From Pararoseomonas sp. SCSIO 73927 (GTDB lineage: Bacteria; Pseudomonadota; Alphaproteobacteria; Acetobacterales; Acetobacteraceae): a stretch of DNA of 64,000 bases. A program made the translations under genes and the position numbers. The stretch lies in contig NZ_CP146232.1 in assembly GCF_037040815.1 (NCBI RefSeq), positions 1,302,001-1,366,000 of the forward strand, written 5' to 3'. Shown here piece after piece: positions 54,527 through 61,845 of this stretch. A model generated the notes under the pieces. It was not told the origin of the DNA and ran no database searches. It saw only the letters and a program-made list of their open reading frames with translations. Within the stretch, counting starts at the first letter, position 1. Each line of letters begins with the position of its first letter.

Positions 54527-55795
54527 ATGACCAAGAAGATCCGTGTCCTGCCCGTGGCGCTCGCCGCCCTGCTGTTTGTGTCGCAGACCGCCCAGGCCTT
54601 CTGCGGCTTCTACGTCGCGACCTCCAGCGAGCCTCTGGTGAACAGGGCGTCGCGTGTCGTCCTGGCCCGCGAGGGAAACCGCACCTCGATCACGATGGCC
54701 AGCGATGTCAGCGGCGATCCCAAGGAGTTCGCCATGGTGGTGCCGGTGCCGACCGTCATCCGGCGCGAGCAGGTGAGCATCGTCAGGCCGGACACCGTTC
54801 AGCACCTCGTGGATTACACCAAGCCGCGCATTGTCGAGTACTTTGACGAGGATCCGTGCCCCGAGCCAGAGCCCGAGCGTCGGTACTCCATGGCAGTCCC
54901 GGCTCCGGCGCCCGCCGCCGCGCCAGCGACCGTGCGCGTCGAGGCGCAGTTCGCGGTCGAGGAATACGACATTGTCGTGCTGTCGGCGACCGACAGCGGC
55001 GACCTGATCCGCTATCTTAACCGCAACGGCTACAAGATCCCGCCGGGAGCGGAGGAGACGGTGAACAGCTACCTCGGCCAGGACATGAAGTTCTTCGTGG
55101 CCAAGGTGAACCTCAACAGGATGCGGAACAACACGTCCGGCTTCCTGCGGCCCATCCGGGTGGACTACGAATCCCCCAAGTTCATGCTGCCCATCCGCCT
55201 GGGCACGGTGAACGCGACCGGCCCCCAGGAGATGGTGGTCCTCACCCTCACCCGTCGCGGACGCGTAGAGACGACGAACTACCGCACTCAGCGCATGCCG
55301 ACCGACATCGAAGTGCCGGTCTTCGCCCAGGAGGAGTTCGGCAGGCTCTATGACGCGGCTTTCGACCGGGCGCACGAACAAGCCGGACGCAACGCGGTCT
55401 TCCTCGAATACGCCTGGAACATGGGCGCCTGCGATCCCTGCGCGGCCCCGAACCTGTCGAACGCGGAACTGCGCGAGCTCGGCGCCACCTGGGTACCCGA
55501 ACAGGGATGGCAGCAGAACGCCTTCGTGACGCGGCTGCATGTCCGCTACGACCGCGAGCACTTCCCGGAGGACCTTGCGTTTCAGGAAACCGTCGATAAT
55601 CGCACCTACCAGGTCCGCCTTGTCACCCGTCACGCCTATCGCGGTGACACCTCGGTCTGCCGCGCAGGCCGCGCCTACGAGGCCGGGCTCCAGGCCCGCT
55701 ACGCCCAGTGGGCGTCGAACCTCGAGCGGTTGACCGGCTGGTCCGGGGCCGTGGTGCGTCATCGCATGGCCGGGACCGGCCAGGGCCTGCGTTGA
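54527..55795 (+). CDS. DUF2330 domain-containing exported protein
   Basis: A 422-residue protein with a signal peptide (RVLPVALAALLFVSQTAQAF). The mature start CGFYVATSSEPLVNRASRVV and NRTSITMASDVSGDPKEFAMV are typical of DUF2330. A proline/alanine-rich hinge with Glu-Pro repeats lies near residues 112-140, and a CDPC pair sits near residue 302 (NMGACDPCAAPN). It is 4 bp downstream of the RnfD-like gene. The biochemical function of DUF2330 is unknown; the cysteines suggest a periplasmic redox or disulfide-stabilised fold. Confidence 0.85.
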   Translation: MTKKIRVLPVALAALLFVSQTAQAFCGFYVATSSEPLVNRASRVVLAREGNRTSITMASDVSGDPKEFAMVVPVPTVIRREQVSIVRPDTVQHLVDYTKPRIVEYFDEDPCPEPEPERRYSMAVPAPAPAAAPATVRVEAQFAVEEYDIVVLSATDSGDLIRYLNRNGYKIPPGAEETVNSYLGQDMKFFVAKVNLNRMRNNTSGFLRPIRVDYESPKFMLPIRLGTVNATGPQEMVVLTLTRRGRVETTNYRTQRMPTDIEVPVFAQEEFGRLYDAAFDRAHEQAGRNAVFLEYAWNMGACDPCAAPNLSNAELRELGATWVPEQGWQQNAFVTRLHVRYDREHFPEDLAFQETVDNRTYQVRLVTRHAYRGDTSVCRAGRAYEAGLQARYAQWASNLERLTGWSGAVVRHRMAGTGQGLR

Positions 55796-55809
55796 AGGAA
55801 GCATAGGAC

Positions 55810-56883
55810 ATGACGACCAGGAACGCTTGGTCGGCCGCTCTGGCTGTCCTGCTCATCGCCCCGGCCGCTATGGCCCAGGCTCCGTCTCCCGAGCGGTGGG
55901 AGGGCTACCGCGAGGAGATGCGGACCGCTGCCGTGCACGTCCAGGCGGAGGTCGTGTCGGCGGTCATCCCGACTCTCCGGCACCGGGGAGACTGCACGGT
56001 GGACGCGGTAGCACGGCGGACCTTCCGCGGCCGCGAAGTCCTGCCCGAAGGGGCCCGCTTCCGGGTTCGGCTCGGCTGTGCCGGACGCCCGAATCCGGAG
56101 GCAAGCCGACGCTCGGCGTGGGGATACGGGGGCGGCGCTGCAAAGGCCCGTGAGGGGCGTGCAGTATGGCCCGGCGACCTGCGCGAGGGCCGCTTTCTCG
56201 AGATCTACATGGATCCGGCGCAGACCGGTCCCGTAGGCAGCTTCGTCCGGGCAGGTGACGCCGTCCTGTCGCTCGACAGCGTGACCGACCGCCCGGCCCT
56301 CCCGATGCCGGCGCGGTCCTCCGGCGCTCGCGTGCGCCCGGTCACGGACCGCCCGCACACCCGTCCGGCCGCCCCGGCCGTTCCCCTATTCCCGGCGCGG
56401 GACGCTACCATCACCTACCGCAGCTCCCAGGATCCCGGCACCGATCTGCGCGCCCGCTACGATACGGCTGGGTGGAGGGTGAGGGTGGACTACCCCGGCC
56501 ATTCTTGGGGTGGCGTCCTGATCACCGACGCATTCGCCCGCGCCATCACACGGGCCAGTCCCTCCACCGCTGAGTACTCGGTGGCCTACCTCGCGGACGG
56601 TCCCCTGTCCGAGCGCCTGGGCAGGCTGTCGCGCGGGGACCGCCCTGTGCTGACCGCCCAAGGCGAGGACACCGTGGCCGGGCTCCGCTGCACGGTCTAT
56701 CGCATCCGCAGCGAGATCCGCGATGAGCCCGAGGCGACCGCTTGCGTGACCACGGACGGCCTGCAGCTCCGCCGCTCGGATGCCACGGGCAGCACGGAGG
56801 TGGTGTCGGTGCGCTACGGCGAAGCTGACCCGGACGACTTCCAGGTCTCCTCCCGCTTCAAGGAGGTCGCGCCGCCCCGCTAG
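55810..56883 (+). CDS. Exported hypothetical protein downstream of DUF2330
   Basis: A 357-residue protein with signal peptide NAWSAALAVLLIAPAAMAQ. Residues 30-160 contain a stretch that resembles an exported domain (GDCTVDAVARRTFRGREVLP), a low-complexity Pro/Arg/Ala linker spans about 165-198, and residues 200-355 form a second domain ending YGEADPDDFQVSSRFKEV. I do not recognise the family. It follows the DUF2330 gene by 14 bp and is probably cotranscribed, so the three genes act together at the cell envelope. Confidence 0.75.
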   Translation: MTTRNAWSAALAVLLIAPAAMAQAPSPERWEGYREEMRTAAVHVQAEVVSAVIPTLRHRGDCTVDAVARRTFRGREVLPEGARFRVRLGCAGRPNPEASRRSAWGYGGGAAKAREGRAVWPGDLREGRFLEIYMDPAQTGPVGSFVRAGDAVLSLDSVTDRPALPMPARSSGARVRPVTDRPHTRPAAPAVPLFPARDATITYRSSQDPGTDLRARYDTAGWRVRVDYPGHSWGGVLITDAFARAITRASPSTAEYSVAYLADGPLSERLGRLSRGDRPVLTAQGEDTVAGLRCTVYRIRSEIRDEPEATACVTTDGLQLRRSDATGSTEVVSVRYGEADPDDFQVSSRFKEVAPPR

Positions 56884-57039
56884 GCCGGGTGCGACCCGTT
56901 CATGGCCGCTTCGCGCCCAAAGCGGCGGTAGAGCGGCATCATCGCCCCACCCAGAAGCGGACACTGGCCGGCGCGGGTTCCGGCCCATTGCTCCTCTGTC
57001 AACGCTCCCGCCGGGCAGCACCGCACCGCCCGGCCAGGA

Positions 57040-57291
57040 TCAGATTGGCGTACCGCGGCCGTGCACCCTGCTATCGATGGCGGCGGCGAGGCGGGCGCGC
57101 AACTCGATCGATCCCACCGTTGCGCCACTCACCGGCGCCTCGGTGAGGCAATGCTCCAGCTGGGCACGCAACCGGCCGAGCGTGGCGGCGAGGCGTTCGG
57201 ACGGAACGCTGGCCAGAACCCGGTCGAACGCCTCCCCGACGATCATCTCCAGATCCGGAGCGGGCTGAAGCCCGGCATCGCGGCACTTCAT
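57040..57291 (-). CDS. Small hypothetical protein coupled to a response regulator
   Basis: An 83-residue, mainly helical, soluble protein (LEMIVGEAFDRVLASVPSER, then LAATLGRLRAQLEHCL). Its ATG overlaps the stop of the response regulator gene as ATGA, the main reason to believe it is real. I recognise no family. The 155 bp between its stop and the convergent gene at 56883 hold nothing obvious. Confidence 0.5.
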   Translation of the reverse strand: MKCRDAGLQPAPDLEMIVGEAFDRVLASVPSERLAATLGRLRAQLEHCLTEAPVSGATVGSIELRARLAAAIDSRVHGRGTPI

Positions 57292-58169
57292 TGGCCGGAG
57301 CCCGCCCAGCCCGAAGCATGGTGTCCCGCGGCAACCCTGCCGGGCCCGGGACCACCGAGGCGATGGAGGCCAGGTGCCGCCCCCGCCCCTTGCGCCGACG
57401 CGACCTTTGCCGTGCCCTGCCTCGGGGCGCCCAGGGTCAGGACGCCGCGGAGCAGCGCATCGGGGTGGAAGGGCTTCTCCAGGATCGGCACCTCGGGGAA
57501 CCGGTCGCGGAGATGGTTGGGCGGATAACCCGTCACGTAGAGGAACGGCACGCGAGTGGCGGCAAGGGCCTCGGCCACGGGTGTGGCGGGGGCGCCGCTG
57601 AGGTTGAAGTCGAGCACCGCGGCGCTGATGCCGCCATCGGCCGAGGCGGCCCTAACGAGCCGGAGGGCATCGTCCACCGTCGGCACCGGGCCCAGCACCT
57701 CGACGCCCGCCCTCTCCAGGCACTCCGCCGCTTCCTCGGCGATGAACCATTCATCCTCCGCCAGAAGGACACGGAGCCTGGGCTTCGGCGGCGCGACAGC
57801 GTCGCGCGGCGCCGGCGTGGCCTCCTCATCCACCGGCACCGGCGGGATCATCTGGGAGAGGACCAGGAGGGCGCGACGCAGGGCAGCCTCGCGCGTGTCG
57901 GATCGGCCGGAGAAGCTGTCGGGCGGGTCGGCGGCGAGCGCGGAGAGGAAGCGCAGGTCCTCGTTCGTGTGCCGATCCGGCACATGGGACAGTGCGAGCA
58001 GGGCCGCGCGCGCCGCCTCCTGCACGGCGGCGAGCGCCACGCCCGGCGCATTCCGCTCCAGCGCCCGGGCGGCGATGGCCGCCGCGGCCGCCGCGCGGGC
58101 CGCGTAGTCGTCGTGCCCGTCATCGCCGGGAGCGCCCTGGGCCTGTTTCAGATCGTCTTCGTCGCGCAA
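57288..58169 (-). CDS. Response regulator with N-terminal helical extension
   Basis: A 293-residue protein. Residues 1-125 are Ala-rich helices without a known domain. Residues 132-245 form a receiver domain: acidic pair in LLAEDEWFI, phospho-acceptor aspartate in AVLDFNLSG, threonine in YVTGYPP, lysine in ILEKPFHP. No DNA-binding output domain follows; the tail is Gly/Ala-rich. It starts with TTG at 58169, placed 8 bp after a run of 16 G that could act as ribosome site. It lies downstream of two Crp/Fnr genes on the same strand. Confidence 0.85.
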   Translation of the reverse strand: MRDEDDLKQAQGAPGDDGHDDYAARAAAAAAIAARALERNAPGVALAAVQEAARAALLALSHVPDRHTNEDLRFLSALAADPPDSFSGRSDTREAALRRALLVLSQMIPPVPVDEEATPAPRDAVAPPKPRLRVLLAEDEWFIAEEAAECLERAGVEVLGPVPTVDDALRLVRAASADGGISAAVLDFNLSGAPATPVAEALAATRVPFLYVTGYPPNHLRDRFPEVPILEKPFHPDALLRGVLTLGAPRQGTAKVASAQGAGAAPGLHRLGGPGPGRVAAGHHASGWAGSGQ

Positions 58170-58177
58170 GGGCTGGT

Positions 58178-58193
58178 CCCCCCCCCCCCCCCC
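58178..58193. repeat. Homopolymer tract, 16 C on plus (16 G on minus)
   Basis: An uninterrupted run of 16 C. On the minus strand it is G16, ending 8 nt before the TTG start of the response regulator, where a Shine-Dalgarno sequence belongs. Runs of this length slip readily during replication. A change in length would alter spacing between promoter, ribosome site and start but not the reading frame. Sequencing error in tract length is possible. Confidence 0.85.
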
Positions 58194-58254
58194 GATATCC
58201 TGGGGTTCTGTCTAGGGTGCCGCGCCGCGCCGTTGCTGTCCCATACCGTACCAC

Positions 58255-58289
58255 CCGCCCGGCCCGCCGCCGGATCGGGCGGTTTTTTT
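58255..58289 (+). terminator. Rho-independent terminator on the plus strand
   Basis: CCGCCC (58255-58260) and GGGCGG (58277-58282) pair around a 16-nt loop that itself can fold, and seven T follow at 58283-58289. It points in the plus direction, yet no plus-strand gene lies between 56883 and this point. It may end an antisense or small RNA, or stop read-through into the Crp genes. Confidence 0.55.
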
Positions 58290-58295
58290 GCGCCC

Positions 58296-59041
58296 TCAGG
58301 GCCGGTAGGTGCCCTTCGCGCCCGGGGCCAGCCCGAACTGGGCCTCGGAGAGGCGCCGGACGATGCCGTAGCACTCGCAGGCCGCGCTCTCGAGGCCGGG
58401 GCGGTCGGTGATCTCCATCCGGCCCGCCGCGTAGCGGATGAACCCCGCCTTCTGCAGCAGGCCCGCGGCCACCGTGACCCCGGCCCGGCGCACCCCGAGC
58501 ATCATGGAGAGGAACTCATGGGTCATCGGGTAGGAATCGCCCTCGGCCCGGTCGTGGCCCATCAGGAGCCAGCGGGCGAGGCGCTGCTCGATCCCGTGCC
58601 GCCCGTTGCAGGCCGCCGTGCGCGCGACCTGGCTGTGGTGGACGAGGGCGTAGCGGAGGAGGAGGTCGCGCAGGTCGGGATGCGCCTCCAGCGCCAGCCG
58701 GAAGGCGCCGGCCTCCATGCGGAGCGCCGTCCCCGGGCACTGCACGAGCGCCTCGATGTCGTCCGAGTCCGCGTTCAGCAACACGGGCAGGCCGATCATG
58801 CCCTCGCGGCCGACCAGGCCGACCTCGGCCGCGTCGCCGTCCTCCAGGTAGGCGAGCATCGAGGCCCAGCCGGTCTCGGGGAAGTAGACGTGGCGGACGG
58901 GCGTGCCGATGGGCTGCAGCACCTCGCGCAGGGCGAGCTCGGCCGGCTCCAGCCGGGGCCAGATCGCTTCCAGCACCGCCTGCGGGAGCGCCGCGAGGAG
59001 ACGGTTGCGGGTGGGGGGGGGGTATCGGCGGAGGCGGCCAT
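58296..59041 (-). CDS. Crp/Fnr-family regulator, copy 1, out of frame at a C10 tract
   Basis: The body (TRNRLLAALPQAVLEAIWPR to the C-terminus) is a full Crp/Fnr protein: cyclic-nucleotide-type barrel with YFPETGWASMLAYLEDGDAAEVG, and a winged helix with FLSMMLGVRRAGVTVAAGLL. The homologous start MAASADT at ATG 59041 is followed by a run of 10 C that shifts the frame, so translation from this ATG ends after 81 codons. Eight or eleven C would restore about 247 residues. In the present frame only a GTG at 59171 is available. It is a tandem paralogue of the gene at 59302-60048. Confidence 0.8.
59013..59022. repeat. Homopolymer tract of 10 (C on the coding strand) inside Crp copy 1
   Basis: Ten G on the plus strand, so C10 in codons 7-10 of the Crp/Fnr copy 1 gene. 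The tract length of 10 leaves the native ATG out of frame with the protein body. The intact paralogue has CCCCTGCCC at this place. This is the classic layout of a phase-variable coding tract, or else a homopolymer read error. Confidence 0.8.
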
Positions 59042-59228
59042 TGCAGCTCGTGCGGTGGGGTGTCGGCGGGAGTGCAGGGCGTCTCCCAGCCACCCGCGCC
59101 GAGAGGGCCGCGGCGGGCGGTGGGCGCGCTATAGGGAGACGGGGCCGCCGGCGGTGTGCGGTACCGTGCACCCATCGATCGAAGGCTGGTCCATCGAGGG
59201 GGCGATCGCGCGGGACGGGCTGCCGGAC

Positions 59229-59261
59229 GGGAAGGGCCCCGGCCGGCGCGGGCCCCTTCCC
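59229..59261. terminator. Strong hairpin downstream of Crp copy 2
   Basis: GGGAAGGGCCCC (59229-59240) and GGGCCCCTTCCC (59250-59261) form a long, nearly perfect stem with a 9-nt loop, 41 bp after the stop of Crp copy 2 in its reading direction. No U-tract follows. It probably ends or processes the copy 2 transcript before copy 1 begins. Confidence 0.45.
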
Positions 59262-59301
59262 GCCCTGCCGGTGCGGGAGGGATGGGCGCCCCCCGGGGAT
59301 G

Positions 59302-60048
59302 TCATGCCCGGTAGGGGCCGCGCGCGCCCCCGGGCGGCCCGAACAGGCGATCGGAGGCCCGCCGGGCGACGCCGTAGCACTCGCAGGCGACGCTCTCGAG
59401 GCCGGGGCGGTCGGTGACCGTCATCTGGCCGGCCGCGTAGTCGATCATGCCCGCGCGCCGGAGCCCCGCCGCCGAGGAGGAGATCCCGGCCCGGCGCACG
59501 CCGAGCATCATCGAGAGGAACTCCTGCGTCATCGGGAAGGTGTCGCCCTCCGCGCCGTCGTGGCTGATCAGAAGCCAGCGGGCGAAGCGCTGCTCGATGC
59601 TGTGGTGCGCGTTGCAGGCCGCGGTCCGCGCGACCTGGGTGTGGTGGACATGGGCGTAGCGGAGGAGGAGGGCGCGGAACGCTGGGTGGGCGTCCAGCGC
59701 GTCCCGGAAGGCGCCGGCCTCCATCCGCAGGGCGGTGCCGGGGTTCTGCACCAGCGCCTCGAGGTCGTCGCGCCCGGCCCCGAGCAGGACCGCGATGCCG
59801 ATGATCCCCTCACGGCCGATGATCCCGACCTCGGCGGCGTCGCCGTCCTCGAGATAGGCGAGCATCGAGACGGAGCTTGTCTCTGGGAAGAGGACGAAGG
59901 CGATCGGCTTTCCCACCTCGTGCAGCACCTCGTGCAGGGCGAGCTCGACGGGTTCGAGCCGGGGCCAGAGCTGCGCGAGCAGGTCCCGCGGCAGGGCCGA
60001 GAGGAGGCGGTTGCGGGTTGCGGGCAGGGGTACGGCGGAGGCGGCCAT
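59302..60048 (-). CDS. Crp/Fnr-family transcriptional regulator, copy 2
   Basis: A 248-residue intact regulator beginning MAASAVPLPATRNRLLSALP. The sensor barrel includes LFPETSSVSMLAYLEDGDAA, and the helix-turn-helix is FLSMMLGVRRAGISSSAAGL. The Fnr-type N-terminal cysteine cluster is absent, so it does not carry an Fnr iron-sulfur cluster. AGGAG lies 6 bp before the ATG. Both coding sequence and upstream region closely match copy 1 (shared TGGGGTGTCGGCGGGAG-type stretches), which indicates a tandem duplication. Confidence 0.92.
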   Translation of the reverse strand: MAASAVPLPATRNRLLSALPRDLLAQLWPRLEPVELALHEVLHEVGKPIAFVLFPETSSVSMLAYLEDGDAAEVGIIGREGIIGIAVLLGAGRDDLEALVQNPGTALRMEAGAFRDALDAHPAFRALLLRYAHVHHTQVARTAACNAHHSIEQRFARWLLISHDGAEGDTFPMTQEFLSMMLGVRRAGISSSAAGLRRAGMIDYAAGQMTVTDRPGLESVACECYGVARRASDRLFGPPGGARGPYRA

Positions 60049-60480
60049 GATAGCTCCTGCGACGGGGTGTCGGCGGGAGCGCGGCGCGTCTCTCAGTCAC
60101 CCGCGCCGAGGGTCTCGGCGGGCGATGGAGGGGTTCTAGGCCAGAACCGAGGGGGGAGTTGTACGAAACCGTTCATCGGGAAGGGACGCCGCAAAGAACA
60201 AGCTTTCCTCGCGCGCCGCGGTGTCCGGTCGCTCCCTCCTTGGCCGGTCCGGAAAGGGGGACCAGTGAGGCTGGAGGAGACAGTATTCATTTCGGTGGGA
60301 GGTGTGCCGTTGACGGATCGGGTGTCGGCTTCTCGGCTGCCACGGCGGGAAGCGGACATTCTGCTTCCGGCCAGCATCGTTTGGCAGCAACGCCCTGTCA
60401 CAGTCGAATGAGCGCTTCGGTCGGATCAGCAGCCGCTGTCAGGCATCGCTGGCGGCCGGGATCGGCGTAAGACGTTGCGG
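60049..60480. other. Intergenic region between the Crp genes and the NtrC-type gene
   Basis: A 432-bp gap upstream of Crp copy 2 and downstream of the NtrC-type gene. Its proximal part should hold the copy 2 promoter. It contains copy B of the dispersed hairpin repeat. Short open frames here show no recognisable family. Confidence 0.5.
60329..60375. repeat. Dispersed hairpin repeat, copy B
   Basis: Shares CTTCTCG, GGAAGCGGA and GCTTCCGGCCAGC in the same order with copy A at 53215-53262. The arms GGAAGC and GCTTCC pair around a 9-nt loop. Two copies in intergenic DNA 7 kb apart suggest a genome-wide repeat family. Confidence 0.55.
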
Positions 60481-61845
60481 CTACCTCAAACCCAGTCGCG
60501 CCATCTTCTTGATCAACCCTGGCCGGGAAATCCCGAGCCGCCGCGCCGCCTCGGACTGGTTGCCGCCCGTCTCGGCCAAGGCATCGCGGAGCATCCGCGT
60601 CTCCAACGCCGCTATCGCCGCGTCGAGCCCGCCCTGGGGAGGGTCTGCGCTGGGAGGGGGCTCGGCCTCCAGGGTGTCCTCCCCCGCCGTGAAGCGGAGG
60701 GAGGCCGCGTCCACGAGATTCCACTCACCGCCCACAAGGGCGCCGGCGGTCTCGACCAGTGCACGGAGTTCGCGGACATTCCCCGGCCACTCGCGGGACG
60801 TTAGCCAGTCCAGCGCGTCCGGCGTCAGCCGCGTGCCCGGCGCGGCACGGCGCAGAAAGACCGCCGCGAGCAGGGCCACGTCCTCGCGGCGCTCCGACAG
60901 CGGCGGCGTCCGCAGCACAAAGCCTTTCAGCCGGTAATAGAGATCCTCGCGGAATGCACCGGCCGCGACCATCGCCTCCAGGTCGCGATGCGTCGCCGCG
61001 ACCACCCGCACATCGGCGTGCCGCGCCTCCCGCCCGCCCACCGGGGTGAAGCTGCCATCGGCCAGGAAGCGCAGCAGCTTCACCTGCATCAGGGGCGGCA
61101 TCTCGCCGATCTCGTCCAGGAAGAGCGTGCCCAGGTGCGCCGCCTCCACCAGCCCCGGCCTGTCGCGGTGGGCGCCGGTGAAGGCACCCTTGAGATGCCC
61201 GAAGAGCTCGCTCTCCAGCAGCTCGCCCGGCAGGGCGCCGCAGTGGACGGCGAGGAAGGGCCGGCTGCGCCGCGGGCCCGTCCGGTGCAGCGCGGCGGCG
61301 ACCAGTTCCTTGCCCGTCCCGGTGGGCCCGAGGACCACCACGGGCAGCGAGGTGGGCCCCAGCCTCCGAACGGTCTCGCGCAGGCGCCCCATCACCTCGC
61401 TCCGGCCGACGAGGCCCAGGTCCTCGGCCCCATCGCCCGCGCGAAGCTCGGCCAGCTCGCGCCGCAGGCGCGCCTGCCGCAGGGCGCGCTCCACCGCGAA
61501 GCGGAGCAGCTCCGGCTCCACCGGCTTGGCCAGGAAGTCCCAGGCGCCACGCTCCACCGCGCGCAGCGCCAGGTCGTGGTCCGCATGGGCCGTCAGCACG
61601 ATCACCGGGGCGGCGGCGAAGGCGGGGATGAGGTCGAGCCCGGCCTCCGGCACCAGCCGCGGCGGCATGACGAGGTCCAGCACCACCACCTCGGGCTCGC
61701 CCGCCGCGAAGCGCGCCGCGGCCTCCTCCGGGTCGCCCGCCGTGACGACCCGGTGGCCGAACCCCTCCAGCCAGGAGGAGGCCAGGCGCCGGAAGGCCGC
61801 CTCGTCATCCACCAGCAGCACGCGGCCGGGGGTGTCGGGCGTCAT
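60481..61845 (-). CDS. NtrC-family sigma-54-dependent response regulator
   Basis: A 454-residue activator. It has a receiver domain (about 8-125; VLLVDDEAAF, phospho-Asp in VVLDLVMP, Lys in FLAKPVEP), an AAA+ domain (about 145-370) with Walker A GPTGTGKE, the sigma-54-contact loop GAFTGA and Walker B GTLFLDEIGEM, and a Fis-type helix-turn-helix at the end (NQSEAARRLGISRPGLIKKM). It opens sigma-54 promoters when phosphorylated. Its ATG overlaps the kinase stop by 4 bp, forming a two-component pair. Confidence 0.95.
   Translation of the reverse strand: MTPDTPGRVLLVDDEAAFRRLASSWLEGFGHRVVTAGDPEEAAARFAAGEPEVVVLDLVMPPRLVPEAGLDLIPAFAAAPVIVLTAHADHDLALRAVERGAWDFLAKPVEPELLRFAVERALRQARLRRELAELRAGDGAEDLGLVGRSEVMGRLRETVRRLGPTSLPVVVLGPTGTGKELVAAALHRTGPRRSRPFLAVHCGALPGELLESELFGHLKGAFTGAHRDRPGLVEAAHLGTLFLDEIGEMPPLMQVKLLRFLADGSFTPVGGREARHADVRVVAATHRDLEAMVAAGAFREDLYYRLKGFVLRTPPLSERREDVALLAAVFLRRAAPGTRLTPDALDWLTSREWPGNVRELRALVETAGALVGGEWNLVDAASLRFTAGEDTLEAEPPPSADPPQGGLDAAIAALETRMLRDALAETGGNQSEAARRLGISRPGLIKKMARLGLR

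Noticed and set aside
57291..59417. A 708-codon open frame on the plus strand
   Set aside because: It runs antisense to the response regulator and Crp genes, reads through both homopolymer tracts and shows no family features. It is a high-GC shadow of the real minus-strand genes.
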